DNA of 64,000 bases. Source: JAJPIG01 sp035531675 (lineage in GTDB: Bacteria; Desulfobacterota; Binatia; Binatales; Binataceae). Of this stretch, positions 52,751 to 61,379 are shown one piece after another. Within the stretch, counting starts at the first letter, position 1. Each line of letters begins with the position of its first letter. A program made the position numbers and the translations under genes. The notes beneath the pieces are model-generated. The model ran no database searches and had not been told where the DNA came from. It saw only the letters and a list, made by a program, of their open reading frames with translations. Location: the NCBI GenBank assembly GCA_035531675.1, contig DATKSL010000016.1, forward strand, positions 44,321-108,320, written 5' to 3'.

Positions 52751-52975
52751 GGGCTATCATTGTGCTCGCGCCGGTCCTGAAAGGGTAGCCGATTTCCGGC
52801 TCCAACAAGGCCGGGCAAGCGCCCGACCCCGGTGCTTCGTGCGCGCAGATCGCCGGGAGCGACTACACCGCTAGCAGGTTCGCCGACAGCGGCGAAAATC
52901 AACTTCGACACAGAACTCAAGAAGGGTAGGGTCCTATCATTGATAGACCAGTTGATGCGGGTTACGATAGCGACC

Positions 52976-53701
52976 ATGAAATCTTACGCTAACGCGATAG
53001 GGCTCCTTTTCGGGGTGGCGATGCTGGCCGGCTGCGCTTCAACCACGGTCACCCAGCAAACACCGATGACCGCACCGGGGCTGGCGCGTCCAAATCAAAT
53101 CTGGGTGTATGACTTCGTAGCCGCGCCGTCCGATATGCCGGCCGGTTCGTCGCTGGCTGGACAGGTCGGTGCGCCAAGTACGCCGCTCACGCCTGAGGAG
53201 ATTGAAACTGGCCGCAAATACGGCGCAATGATCGCGCAGGAGTTGGTCAAGGATATACAGGCCATGGGCATGCCCGCGATTGAAGCCGGGCCGGGCTCCG
53301 CGCCGCAGGTCGGTGACGGTGTAATCCGTGGATACATCGTTTCAACCGAGGGCGGCGGTACGCGAAGCATGGCCAAGCGTATGGTCATCGGATTTGGCTC
53401 CGGCACAGCCGAGATGGATACGGTAGTGGAGGGGTTTATGGTGACTCCGCAAGGTCTGCGAAGGCTTGGTTCGGGGACCCTTACCTCGTCGGGAAACAAA
53501 ACACCCGGCCTGCTACTACCCGCTGCAGTGGCTATAGCTGCCGCGAATCCGGTGGGCCTGATCGTGGTTGGCGGCGCGAAGCTCTATGGTGCAGCGAGCG
53601 GCCGAGCGGGGCTGGAGGGTCGCGCGAAATCAACCGCCGATGAGATTGCGGCGCAACTCAAGATCAGATTCCAGGACCGCGGCTGGATCGCTCAAGACTG
53701 A
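52976..53701 (+). CDS. DUF4410-like outer-membrane lipoprotein
   Basis: A 241-residue lipoprotein. The signal peptide ends in the lipobox LAGC with the lipidated C20, after the hydrophobic AIGLLFGVAML. The mature domain (NQIWVYDFVAAP, GRKYGAMIAQELVKDIQAMG, VIRGYIVSTEGGG, KSTADEIAAQLKIRFQDRGW) matches the DUF4410 pattern of predicted cell-envelope lipoproteins. A Gly/Ala-rich hydrophobic stretch (LLLPAAVAIAAANPVGLIVVGG) lies near residue 180. ATG 52976 is chosen because it starts the signal peptide; an upstream in-frame start adds 48 basic, unlikely residues. Function is unknown. It converges on the second Rieske beta gene. Confidence 0.75.
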   Translation: MKSYANAIGLLFGVAMLAGCASTTVTQQTPMTAPGLARPNQIWVYDFVAAPSDMPAGSSLAGQVGAPSTPLTPEEIETGRKYGAMIAQELVKDIQAMGMPAIEAGPGSAPQVGDGVIRGYIVSTEGGGTRSMAKRMVIGFGSGTAEMDTVVEGFMVTPQGLRRLGSGTLTSSGNKTPGLLLPAAVAIAAANPVGLIVVGGAKLYGAASGRAGLEGRAKSTADEIAAQLKIRFQDRGWIAQD

Positions 53702-53740
53702 GCGGAGTTTGAACGTCTCAAGCGGGTATATCGGCCTACG

Positions 53741-53770
53741 CTAAGACACGCTGCGTGCTCCGCGTCTTAG
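53741..53770. terminator. Hairpin between convergent genes (weak bidirectional terminator)
   Basis: Arms CTAAGACACG (53741-53750) and CGCGTCTTAG (53761-53770) pair over nine of ten positions with a ten-base loop. It lies between the lipoprotein stop and the Rieske beta stop, overlapping the latter. Neither side has a T-run, so termination is uncertain. Confidence 0.35.
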
Positions 53771-54351
53771 ACCCACGCCAGCAGCACGTAGTCATAGGGA
53801 CCCTCGCCGTTAACCACGTCGACGCGCTGCAGTTTGATCCGGAAGCCGTCACTGGTCTTGTCTAGTTGATGACGATAGACGCCGGCGAAGTGACGCACGA
53901 CGTCACGGCGGAACTCCATCATGTGAAAGCGTGATCGCACGGCGAGACCGCCGGTACGCGGATCCACCGCTTCGATCGTCACATTCGACACCAGATGGCT
54001 GGTGCCCCACATCGGCGACTGCGACCAGGCATGCGGATGCATGATGCGCTTCATCCGCACGTTCATGAGATTGCGATCCTCGTAAAAGATCGCGGGTGTG
54101 CCGTCAGCCGTGGTCTGGTCCGGCGAGGCCGGCATCCAGTAACAACCATCGGCGGCGAAAAGGTCGATGAAATCACCCCAGCGTTTGTCGTCCAACAGTT
54201 CGGCCTGACGATAGAGGAACTGCTCCACCTCCCGCTGTGCATCGTAGGTCCCGTTCGCCACCACGGCACGCGCCGGCGTCGACGCTTTCCGGCCAGCAGC
54301 ACGCTGTGGCTGGGCCGCTTTCTTTTTCGCGGTTTTCGCCATGCTCATCAC
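53767..54351 (-). CDS. Rieske dioxygenase small (beta) subunit, second system
   Basis: A 194-residue beta subunit with the SnoaL-like fold: QFLYRQAELLDDKRWGDFIDLF, CYWMPASPDQTTADG, MKRIMHPHAWSQSP, TSHLVSNVTIEAV and FRIKLQRVDVVN. A basic, Ala-rich N-terminal tail (KTAKKKAAQPQRAAGRKAS) of about 30 residues is unusual and of unknown use. Its ATG overlaps the alpha stop by four bases (ATGA), so it is translationally coupled to alpha. The order alpha-beta on the minus strand is controlled from the region shared with the divergent MarR gene. Confidence 0.9.
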   Translation of the reverse strand: MMSMAKTAKKKAAQPQRAAGRKASTPARAVVANGTYDAQREVEQFLYRQAELLDDKRWGDFIDLFAADGCYWMPASPDQTTADGTPAIFYEDRNLMNVRMKRIMHPHAWSQSPMWGTSHLVSNVTIEAVDPRTGGLAVRSRFHMMEFRRDVVRHFAGVYRHQLDKTSDGFRIKLQRVDVVNGEGPYDYVLLAWV

Positions 54352-55658
54352 TCTCCGCTCATATATTGCGTCCAGGCCCGGAACTGGTTGCGCATTGGCG
54401 CCTCGCTCGTGCCCCAGCGCGACCCGACCACGCCATCCTGCTCGTCGTCCTGACCGGCACGCCGGTGAAAGCTCACCCAGGCTCCACCGTCAGAGGCAAG
54501 GCCCTGATGACAGCGCCAGAAGTTTTCGAGATCGTCAGCATTGACGATCGTCGAGGGCGAGTTGATGAGATTGTAGTAGCCGAGCGCACGGCGGTAGATC
54601 GCCTCCGGGGCGCCCTTCAGGCGGAAATGCCAGATCTCGGTCAGCGTGCGATCGACGGCGAGTGGGCGCACGGCCCGCAGTTGCTGGAGCGCCGGTTGCA
54701 CGGACAGTCCGGGATAGAGCAGCACGTGGTGAATGTTGACGCCGAGGATCTCTTCCGTGCGCTTGGCGCCATAATGCTTGCGCAGCACCGCTTCGTAGGC
54801 GAGCGTATCGGGATCCCGAGGCCGGAGCCCCATGTAGCCCTGCAGGACGCTGTGCCCGTTCGGATAATTGACGGTCTGCACCTGGTCCCATTTGGGCAAC
54901 GGTGTGGTGAAGGCGGAAAGATAGTGATAATCGAGCGGCGCCGTGCCGCCGCGCCGGGCGATGTCGTGCTCGACGTCGGCCGCCGCGCGGCCGCTGGATT
55001 CGTGGGTTACCGCGGGATGCAGCGCGTCCAGCTGGTTCTCCATGAAGATCTTCCAATTGGAATGCTGGACGAAGCGGAAACAGGTCGGCACCACTTCCAC
55101 CTCACCCTCGGGCGCGCGGTCGCACATATCGTCGAACGCGATCCTGGCCTCACCCAGGAACTCCGGCAACGAGGGGCCGTCCGCCGCCAGACTCGCGAAC
55201 ACGAAGCCGCGGTACGAGCCGACGCGCGCGGCGCGTTTCAGATTACGTTCCGGACTTTTGGGCGAGAGCCGCGTACCCTCGTAGCCTTTGGGTAGTGGGA
55301 TGCTCTCCAGGCTGCCATCGGTGTGGTAGCGCCATGAATGGTAAGAGCAGCTGAAGGCCTCGCCGGTGTTGCCGCGCAGGTTGCCGCACAGCATCGCGCC
55401 GCGGTGAGCGCAGCGATTGTAGAGCACGTGGACCCGGCCGTCGGAATGCCGCACCATGATCATGGGCTGGCGGGCGACCAGGACCGTGCAGTAATCGCCG
55501 GGCCGCTTCACCTGGCTTTCGTGTCCGACGTAGATCCAGGCGTGATCGAAAATCGTCTCCATCTCCCGCTCGAAAATGGCGGGGTCGACGTAAACGCTGC
55601 GATGCACGCGATCGAACTCGACCAGCCGGGCGAGATCGCCGAAACCTTCCCGCGTCAT
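54348..55658 (-). CDS. Rieske dioxygenase large (alpha) subunit, second system
   Basis: A 436-residue alpha subunit. Rieske ligands are C83/H85 (NRCAHRGAMLC) and C104/H107 (SCSYHSW); catalytic iron ligands are H214 and H219 with bridging D211 in ENQLDALHPAVTH. It therefore has the classic dioxygenase layout, unlike the lone Rieske protein at 40593. No ferredoxin or reductase gene is close. The start at 55658 faces the divergent MarR gene across a 93-base region with two inverted repeats, strong context for MarR control by an aromatic ligand. Substrate is unknown; aromatic acids are frequent for MarR-controlled systems. Confidence 0.92.
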   Translation of the reverse strand: MTREGFGDLARLVEFDRVHRSVYVDPAIFEREMETIFDHAWIYVGHESQVKRPGDYCTVLVARQPMIMVRHSDGRVHVLYNRCAHRGAMLCGNLRGNTGEAFSCSYHSWRYHTDGSLESIPLPKGYEGTRLSPKSPERNLKRAARVGSYRGFVFASLAADGPSLPEFLGEARIAFDDMCDRAPEGEVEVVPTCFRFVQHSNWKIFMENQLDALHPAVTHESSGRAAADVEHDIARRGGTAPLDYHYLSAFTTPLPKWDQVQTVNYPNGHSVLQGYMGLRPRDPDTLAYEAVLRKHYGAKRTEEILGVNIHHVLLYPGLSVQPALQQLRAVRPLAVDRTLTEIWHFRLKGAPEAIYRRALGYYNLINSPSTIVNADDLENFWRCHQGLASDGGAWVSFHRRAGQDDEQDGVVGSRWGTSEAPMRNQFRAWTQYMSGE

Positions 55659-55709
55659 GTTTGGTCTCCCCTGCGCGCCGGCATGGCCCGCTCGGCGCGC
55701 AGCTTAAGT

Positions 55710-55738
55710 ATGTGCATTTGCACATTCCTGACGGAATG
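55710..55738. promoter_or_regulatory. Probable MarR operator: two overlapping inverted repeats
   Basis: Between the divergent Rieske alpha and MarR genes lies ATGTGCA-TT-TGCACAT (55710-55725), a perfect 7-bp inverted repeat with a two-base centre, and overlapping it CATTCC-TGAC-GGAATG (55723-55738), a 6-bp inverted repeat. MarR dimers typically bind palindromes of this size in shared promoters. The position and symmetry support autoregulation and control of the dioxygenase genes. Confidence 0.65.
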
Positions 55739-55751
55739 CTAGGCTTTACGC

Positions 55752-56303
55752 GTGGCGCGCGTCAAGCATCTCGCCGGGCGACAACTGACTATGCGCGGTC
55801 GGGCTCGAAACCGCGTTGCGGCATCAAGCTCGCGACCGGTCTTCGTGCTCGAGGACCACATCTACTATCTCTTCACGCAGATCGTCGGCCGACGCAATCG
55901 TCATATAACAGAGAAGCTCAAGCCCTTTGGCGTCACGGTGCCGAAATGGCGCGTGCTCGCGGCGCTCCATGCACGGCCGGCGACGACCATGAATCAGCTC
56001 TCCCACCTCACCACCATCGATCGCACCACGCTCACGCGCACTCTGGACTGGATGGTGCAAGCCAGGCTGGTCGAGCGCCGCGCCGATCAGCACGACCGTC
56101 GCAGCGTGCGGCTGATGCTGACGGCCAGAGGCGAGGAAATCTTTGGCCGGGTTCTGCCGCTGGTGATGGAAGATAACGCGCGCTCCATCCGTGGCATAGG
56201 CCCGGCCGAGCTGGCGCACTTTCGGCGCACGCTGACCCGGATCGTCGACAACCTCGATCGCAACCACGACACCCGCGGAGCAACGGGAGGGGAACCGGGA
56301 TGA
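55752..56303 (+). CDS. MarR-family transcriptional regulator
   Basis: A 183-residue (or 170 from ATG 55791) winged-helix regulator: LKPFGVTVPKWRVLAALH, the recognition region NQLSHLTTIDRTTLTRTLDWM and the wing VERRADQHDRRSVRLMLTARG are standard MarR segments. It should bind as a dimer to the palindromes at 55710-55738 and repress or activate the divergent Rieske operon in response to a phenolic ligand. The start codon is uncertain: GTG 55752 and ATG 55791 both lack a clear ribosome site. Its stop overlaps the start of a 50-codon ORF (ATGA). Confidence 0.88.
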   Translation: MARVKHLAGRQLTMRGRARNRVAASSSRPVFVLEDHIYYLFTQIVGRRNRHITEKLKPFGVTVPKWRVLAALHARPATTMNQLSHLTTIDRTTLTRTLDWMVQARLVERRADQHDRRSVRLMLTARGEEIFGRVLPLVMEDNARSIRGIGPAELAHFRRTLTRIVDNLDRNHDTRGATGGEPG

Positions 56304-56452
56304 ACAGACCTCGCAAGGCGGTACTGGGCGGCCATGATGTGATCGAGGTCGCGGTCGCGCAGATATCGCCGCTCTGGCTGGATCGCGAAATCTGGGCCGC
56401 CGGCTACATCGAGCACTACTCGCTCCCAAACTTTACTTTCGTGCTCCGATGA
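56300..56452 (+). pseudogene. Internally deleted nitrilase-like remnant (50 codons)
   Basis: This short ORF has a good ribosome site (GGGAGGGG) and starts inside the MarR stop. Its N-terminal half reads VIEVAVAQISPLWLDRE, which resembles the first strand and helix of nitrilases and carbon-nitrogen hydrolases; its end IEHYSLPNFTFVLR resembles the closing GHYxRPD segment of the same family. The catalytic Glu, Lys and Cys regions are absent, so about 250 residues appear to have been lost while frame and ends were kept. The stop overlaps the MscS start by four bases. A functional micropeptide is possible but unproven. Confidence 0.5.
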
Positions 56453-58473
56453 TGAATGCGCCGAATAGCCGCGATGATCGGTGGCGTCTGAGGGTCAGGG
56501 TTGTCCCGATCGCCGCCGCGGCGCTTGTGCTTTTTGCGATCGTTGCAGCACCGGCAACGACTCATGCAGCGCGCGGCCGTCATGCGACAGTCGACCACGC
56601 GCTGTTCGAGCGTTCGCCCTTGGGTTTTTCATGGAAAACCCTGGAGCATGTTCGGAATCAGATCGTGCATGCTCCCGAATTCATCTCTGAAATCCCGCAA
56701 CAGATAGGCCGGCAGGCTCGTGTGCTCGGGCTCCGAGATGCGGCGCTGCGTCTGCTGCTGGGCGTGGCGATCATCCTGGGTCTGCTGGCCCGGCGCCGAA
56801 TTTTCCCCTGGCTCGATGCGCGCCTCACTCCGCTGGCGACGGGGTTTCCAGGCAGAGGTGCGCTACTGGTTTCGAGCGCCGCTCAGGTCGTCGCGGCGAT
56901 CGCCGTACCGCTCGTGCTGTGGGCGCTCTATCTTTTCGTTGCCGCGCTCACCAACTTCAACAATCCGGCGTTCGTGGTGTCCGGCATGCTGCTGATCGCG
57001 TGGACCGAGTACGCGGCGGTAACCGCGGTCGCACACGAACTGTTTCTGCGCCCGCTGGTTGACATTCCACCCCAGCATCGCCGCTACCTGTTTCGCATCG
57101 CGTGGATACTCGCATTTTACGGCATCTTCATTAACGTGATTCTCAATTCGGCCGTGATGTTGAGTGCACTGCCGGATACGGTTGCGCTGTGCCGATGGAT
57201 TTTCGAATTTTCGCTGATCGTCTTGTTGGCGGTCGCGCTGTTGCGTCGTCGCGCGGTGATGACGCTGTTCCCGGATCTGCCCAACCGCATGTATCGCGGC
57301 TTCGTGCGCGGCCTCGACCGCGGCTATCCACTGGTCTATGCGCTGACGCTGAGCACGGCCCTGCTGCAGTGGGCTGGGTACCGCAGGCTCGCGGACTTTG
57401 TCTGGATACGCACTTGGGCAGTGGCCGGTTTATTTGTGGTCGCGGTAATTTGTCATCAGGCGCTGAGCGCGACGCTTCACCGCGCGATTTTGGGTGACGA
57501 AGTCGGCTCGCATGAAGCACGGACCTTTTACGCCTCCGTCCGCCGCCTGCTCGACTATGCAGGCTCGATAATCGTCTTCATCCTGGCGCTGGATCTTACC
57601 GGCTTGCGGGCGCCGATCGTCAGCGCCCTCAGCATCCGAATTGCGACGCTCGGCCGCGAGCCGCTGACACCGCTGGTTCTGATCGAAGCGACGGCGATCG
57701 TTGCCGGGTTCGTCATGGTAGCCCAGTTGCTGCGCGATTACCTGGGCTACCATGTTTACCCGACGTTGAATGTCGACCCCGGTGTGGCGCACGCGATCGA
57801 CACCTTCCTGGTCTACGCACTCGCGGCCGTCGGCGGCCTCGCGGCGTTGGAGGCTGTAGGCCTCGGCTTCGGCACCATTACGCTGTTCGCCGGGGCGTTC
57901 GGCATCGGGCTGGGTTTCGGTCTGCAGTCGCTGGCGAACAATCTTGCCAGCGGAATGACAATTATCTTCAGCCGGGCGTTACGACGCGGCGATATCGTTA
58001 CGGTGGGCGACACCATCGGCGTGGTGCAGGAGGTCGGTATCCGCGCGACACGGATGAGAACGCGCGATGACGTGGAATACCTGATTCCGAACGCCGAGTT
58101 TATCACCGGTAAGATTATCAACTGGACCCGTTCCAATCCGCATGCGCGCCTGCACGTACCGCTAGGTGTCTCCTACGGTGCCGATCCAGTGCGCGTCAGG
58201 CAGATTCTCGAGCAGGTCGCATCGCGTACCTCAACGGTCGAACAGGCTCCCCCGCCGGAGGTATGGTTCGTTGGCTTCGGCGACAGCAGTCTTAATTTCG
58301 AGTTGCTGGTCTGGATGAATATTCGAATGTATTCACACAGCAAGGTTGCAAGCGATTTGTACTTTGCAATCTTCGAAGCGTTCAAAGCGGCGGGAATCGA
58401 AATCCCGTTCCCGCAGCGCGACCTGCATATCCGCAGTGCCGAAGGCCTGGACGCGCTCTCGCCCCGTAAATGA
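56449..58473 (+). CDS. MscS-family mechanosensitive channel (large)
   Basis: A 674-residue membrane protein. A signal-like N-terminus (PIAAAALVLFAIVAAPATTHA) is followed by several hydrophobic segments between about residues 90 and 400, then the pore-lining Gly/Ala helix GAFGIGLGFGLQSLANNLASG, the beta domain RRGDIVTVGDTIGVVQEVGIRATRMRT broken by YLIPNAEFITGKIINW, and the C-terminal alpha/beta domain FVGFGDSSLNFELLVW. It should act as an osmotic-shock release valve in the inner membrane. ATG 56449 overlaps the stop of the 50-codon remnant. Extra N-terminal helices place it among the larger MscS relatives. Confidence 0.9.
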   Translation: MMNAPNSRDDRWRLRVRVVPIAAAALVLFAIVAAPATTHAARGRHATVDHALFERSPLGFSWKTLEHVRNQIVHAPEFISEIPQQIGRQARVLGLRDAALRLLLGVAIILGLLARRRIFPWLDARLTPLATGFPGRGALLVSSAAQVVAAIAVPLVLWALYLFVAALTNFNNPAFVVSGMLLIAWTEYAAVTAVAHELFLRPLVDIPPQHRRYLFRIAWILAFYGIFINVILNSAVMLSALPDTVALCRWIFEFSLIVLLAVALLRRRAVMTLFPDLPNRMYRGFVRGLDRGYPLVYALTLSTALLQWAGYRRLADFVWIRTWAVAGLFVVAVICHQALSATLHRAILGDEVGSHEARTFYASVRRLLDYAGSIIVFILALDLTGLRAPIVSALSIRIATLGREPLTPLVLIEATAIVAGFVMVAQLLRDYLGYHVYPTLNVDPGVAHAIDTFLVYALAAVGGLAALEAVGLGFGTITLFAGAFGIGLGFGLQSLANNLASGMTIIFSRALRRGDIVTVGDTIGVVQEVGIRATRMRTRDDVEYLIPNAEFITGKIINWTRSNPHARLHVPLGVSYGADPVRVRQILEQVASRTSTVEQAPPPEVWFVGFGDSSLNFELLVWMNIRMYSHSKVASDLYFAIFEAFKAAGIEIPFPQRDLHIRSAEGLDALSPRK

Positions 58474-58650
58474 CCGAGGCCGTGAACGTGACAACGCGCT
58501 CTGCGAAGAACCATACGTAGAGCAAAGTTGCCGAGAATCGCAATCGGCACGGCGACTACTCCCGCCAGCGACCGGCGCCGTATTGCGTTCCGACCTTAGC
58601 GACAGCGGCGGAATCTATAATTGATGGCATCCGCTCGCACCGCCCGGTAA

Positions 58651-59232
58651 GAACCTCGGCTGTCCGCCCGCAGGGGACCAGACTCGACGCTCGTCGTGGA
58701 GCTCAGGGGCGCTTGGCGTCTGGATGGCACCGCACCCACCTTTGACTCTCTCGCGCTCAGGCTGGCGGCCGAGCGCGATCTGCGCGGCGTCGCCTTCGAC
58801 GCCTCGGGACTCGACGACTGGGATAGCTCGGTGGTCTCGTTTCTAGTACAGGCCTCCGAGGCGCTGCGCAGTCGCGGACTGACCGAGGATCGCGCGGGAC
58901 TTCCCTCGGGGCTGGCGCGCCTGGTTGCACGGGGTGTTCGATCCCGACTCCCCGGTCGCCTGCCATCTGATCGAAACTCTCAAGGGCGTCGACGATGCAT
59001 TGCGTGCGATGACCTCGCTGGCCGACTATCTGCAGCGCAACCTCGCCGCGCTGGTGCGCCGGAAAAGCTGATTCCTCAACCAAGTGATGAACAGGACGAC
59101 CGCTCGAAATATTGGACTGGCAGCGCTGGCGCTGCTGCTCGGTGGCGGCACCTTGCTGGCGCCGCAGAAGGACGTAACGAGCGGGTAAGTCGCGACATCG
59201 CGCAGGTCATCGCCAGTCGTCCGGTCCCGTAG
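58651..59232 (+). pseudogene. Collapsed mla/pqi lipid-transport operon remnant
   Basis: Four gene ends lie in about 580 bases. From 58651 (GTG 58696) there is a STAS domain like the N-terminus of MlaE permeases (GVAFDASGLDDWDSSVVSFL, then AGLPSGLARLVA). From about 58925 another frame encodes GVFDPDSPVACHLIETL and ADYLQRNLAALVRRKS with a stop at 59071, matching C-termini of MCE/MlaD proteins. ATG 59087 opens a short signal-like segment RNIGLAALALLLGG as in PqiC lipoproteins, stopping at 59188; then SRDIAQVIASRPVP in the first frame, ending 59232, resembles the PqiC C-terminus. The permease core, ATPase and most of the MCE protein are missing. Serial internal deletions explain this best. Confidence 0.6.
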
Positions 59233-59532
59233 CATGAGGCCGCCGATCGTGGAGACGGGGTCTCCATGGCGCGGGCTGCATTGATGCGATCACGCTGACG
59301 GCGATGCCTGCCGAAAACTCAAACCCGGACATACTGATGATACGGGCCGCCCAAGGCCGTTAGCGTAGCGATGGAACCGACGCGCTGCGCTAGCCGAAGT
59401 GATTTCGCTTGAACGCTTCCCGGTCAAAACTGAGCCAGCAGTTAGTTATGTTTGCTCATTTTAGCAACGAGGCGCAGACCCGCAAAGGCTGGTTGCTTCA
59501 ACTTGGGCGATTCGCCATAAGCTTAGATCATT
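59233..59532. other. Intergenic region upstream of the ExeA-like gene
   Basis: Three hundred bases with no ORF or repeat I can support. The last 120 bases are more AT-rich (around 59440-59460, GTTAGTTATGTTTGCTCATTT) and may hold the promoter of the next gene; no clear ribosome site precedes ATG 59533. Confidence 0.4.
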
Positions 59533-61017
59533 ATGGAGTACTACCAGTACTTTCGCCTTGAAGGTCCGCCTTTCAAACCCGCATCGCCCGACGGCGCAGT
59601 GTATTTCAGCCCGACGCATCTGCAAGGTCTCGCGACGCTTGAATCGGGACTGGCGGGAGATCTAACGGGCTTGACTCTGTTGACTGGCGAAGCCGGGACC
59701 GGGAAAACCACTCTCATCTATTCCCTGTTGCAGCGCGATTACAAGCGGGTCCGGATTGCCCACGTAGACGACCCCAAGCTCTCGTTCCTGGAAATAATGC
59801 AAGCAGTGGTGGCACAGCTGAAGCTTTACTGTGCCGGGTCAACAAAACTGGATTATCTCAATACGCTCGACCACTTACTGGAGCTCCACGGCAAGGAAGA
59901 ACGAATTGCAGTGGTCGTCGATGAAGCTCAGCTCATGAGTACTGACGTATTGGAGGATCTGCGTCTTTTGTCGAATCGCGGGCACCTGCAGCTCATTCTA
60001 GTGGGCCAGCCCGAACTCGCTGAGCGGTTAAAGAAGACTGAATTACGTCAACTGAATCAGCGAATTTCCTCGCGCGGGGTACTTAATCCATTGACCCTCG
60101 AGCAGGCCCACATGTATGTCGAGTGCAGGCTGAGCGTCGCAGGTGGCAAATGCTCGGGGATCTTCGAGCCCGGCGCTTTGCGCCATCTGCTCCGGCGCAG
60201 CGATGGATTACCCCGAAAAATCAATATGCTTTGCTATGGCGCGATGCTCGCTGCGTTCGACGCAATGGAGCGAAAGGTCAGTGTCAGAACCGCGAAGAAA
60301 GTCGCCGCCGAGTACCAGGAGTCCGTTGGCATTAAGAACGAGGGTTCCAGCACCCGGCGGTTCGTAATGCCCGCGTTTATAGTTGGCACCACGTTCGCCT
60401 CGCTGTTGCTGTTAGGTCTGGTCCGCCCGGATGCCCGGTCGGACTGGACATTTAACCGTGTCGTCCAATCCGGTCAGCCGCTCGCACAGACGGTTCAACC
60501 AGTTAAGGCAGTTCAGCTAGTGAGGCCGCTCGAGCAACCGGGCGTCGAGGGACATCCGGTCGCCGACGTAAAGCCCGCCGCCGCCACTTCTCTTGTGCCT
60601 CAGCCGGTGGCTAAAGCGGCGGCCTCAACCGTTCCGGCCGTAGTAGTCGCATCAGCAAAAGGCCCTCTCGCGGAGCCGGCGCCGGCATCGGAAAAGCATG
60701 CAATTCCGGTCACCACTGCCGCGACTGAACCAAGCGCCGTGGTTAAGCAACAAGCCGGAGGAGTCTCGGCAACGAGCCGGCGAACTGAAATTACTATCAG
60801 GCGCGGTGATACGTTAGAGAAACTTGCCACTCAATATCTCGGATCGACCTCGCGAATGAATGAACTCGTCGGAGCGAACCCGCAGCTGACTAATATAAAT
60901 CAGTTGAATGTCGGAGAGGTCATTTACCTACCTACCGGTGCGACTTCAAAAGCCTCGCGAGATCAGGCCGCGGTCGCACGGGCTGCCCTGAACGTGGAAG
61001 GTTCTGCAGGGCAATAG
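59533..61017 (+). CDS. ExeA/MshM-like AAA ATPase with membrane anchor and C-terminal LysM
   Basis: A 494-residue protein in three parts. Residues 1-265 form an ExeA-type AAA ATPase: YYQYFRLEGPPFKPASPD start, Walker A TGEAGTGKTT (51-60), Walker B AVVVDEAQ (D130, E131) and RSDGLPRKINMLCYGA sensor region. Residues ~277-297 are a single membrane helix (MPAFIVGTTFASLLLLGLV). A Pro/Val-rich linker leads to a LysM domain near 415-465 (ITIRRGDTLEKLATQYLG, VGEVIYLPTG) that would bind peptidoglycan in the periplasm. Such ATPases help secretin or pilus assembly through the cell wall. No secretion genes are adjacent. Confidence 0.85.
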   Translation: MEYYQYFRLEGPPFKPASPDGAVYFSPTHLQGLATLESGLAGDLTGLTLLTGEAGTGKTTLIYSLLQRDYKRVRIAHVDDPKLSFLEIMQAVVAQLKLYCAGSTKLDYLNTLDHLLELHGKEERIAVVVDEAQLMSTDVLEDLRLLSNRGHLQLILVGQPELAERLKKTELRQLNQRISSRGVLNPLTLEQAHMYVECRLSVAGGKCSGIFEPGALRHLLRRSDGLPRKINMLCYGAMLAAFDAMERKVSVRTAKKVAAEYQESVGIKNEGSSTRRFVMPAFIVGTTFASLLLLGLVRPDARSDWTFNRVVQSGQPLAQTVQPVKAVQLVRPLEQPGVEGHPVADVKPAAATSLVPQPVAKAAASTVPAVVVASAKGPLAEPAPASEKHAIPVTTAATEPSAVVKQQAGGVSATSRRTEITIRRGDTLEKLATQYLGSTSRMNELVGANPQLTNINQLNVGEVIYLPTGATSKASRDQAAVARAALNVEGSAGQ

Positions 61018-61379
61018 TCCGAGAATTAGCCATCAGATTGGCCGTTCGGCGCGGAACGCGATGCTATTTTACTTCCGGCCCTCCGCTCTCAGGAAGGTGT
61101 CAATCTTCGCCACCGTCCGGTAATCGAGGTTCACTCCGGAAGCGACCGACTGCTCGCGCATCCGCTCGACTATCGGCGGCCATTCGGCTTTGGGCGCTGG
61201 TGAAGGTCGGGACTCCTACCAACAGGACTACGAGGAGGATGAGCGTGAGCACTGGCGACCGACTTAAGAATGAATACGGTACTAATAAGCAGGAGCGAGT
61301 CCGTCAGGACGATCGCGATTAGTTGGACTTGCGCAAGTGACCTGAAAAGCCTAAGTGGGAAAGTAGAAGAGGTGCCACC
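61018..61379. other. Intergenic region with a possible minus-strand gene end
   Basis: About 360 bases between the ExeA-like and monooxygenase genes. On the minus strand an open stretch from about 61200 to a TAA at 61069-61071 encodes AEWPPIVERMREQSVASG and NLDYRTVAKIDTFLRAEGRK, which reads like a protein C-terminus but has no start or upstream part. The rest shows nothing recognised; AGAAGAGGTG at its end serves the next gene. Confidence 0.3.

Noticed and set aside
58561..58625. Perfect TATAAT at 58616-58621 as a promoter for the mla remnant
   Set aside because: No matching -35 element at 16-18 bases spacing; may be chance or a dead promoter.
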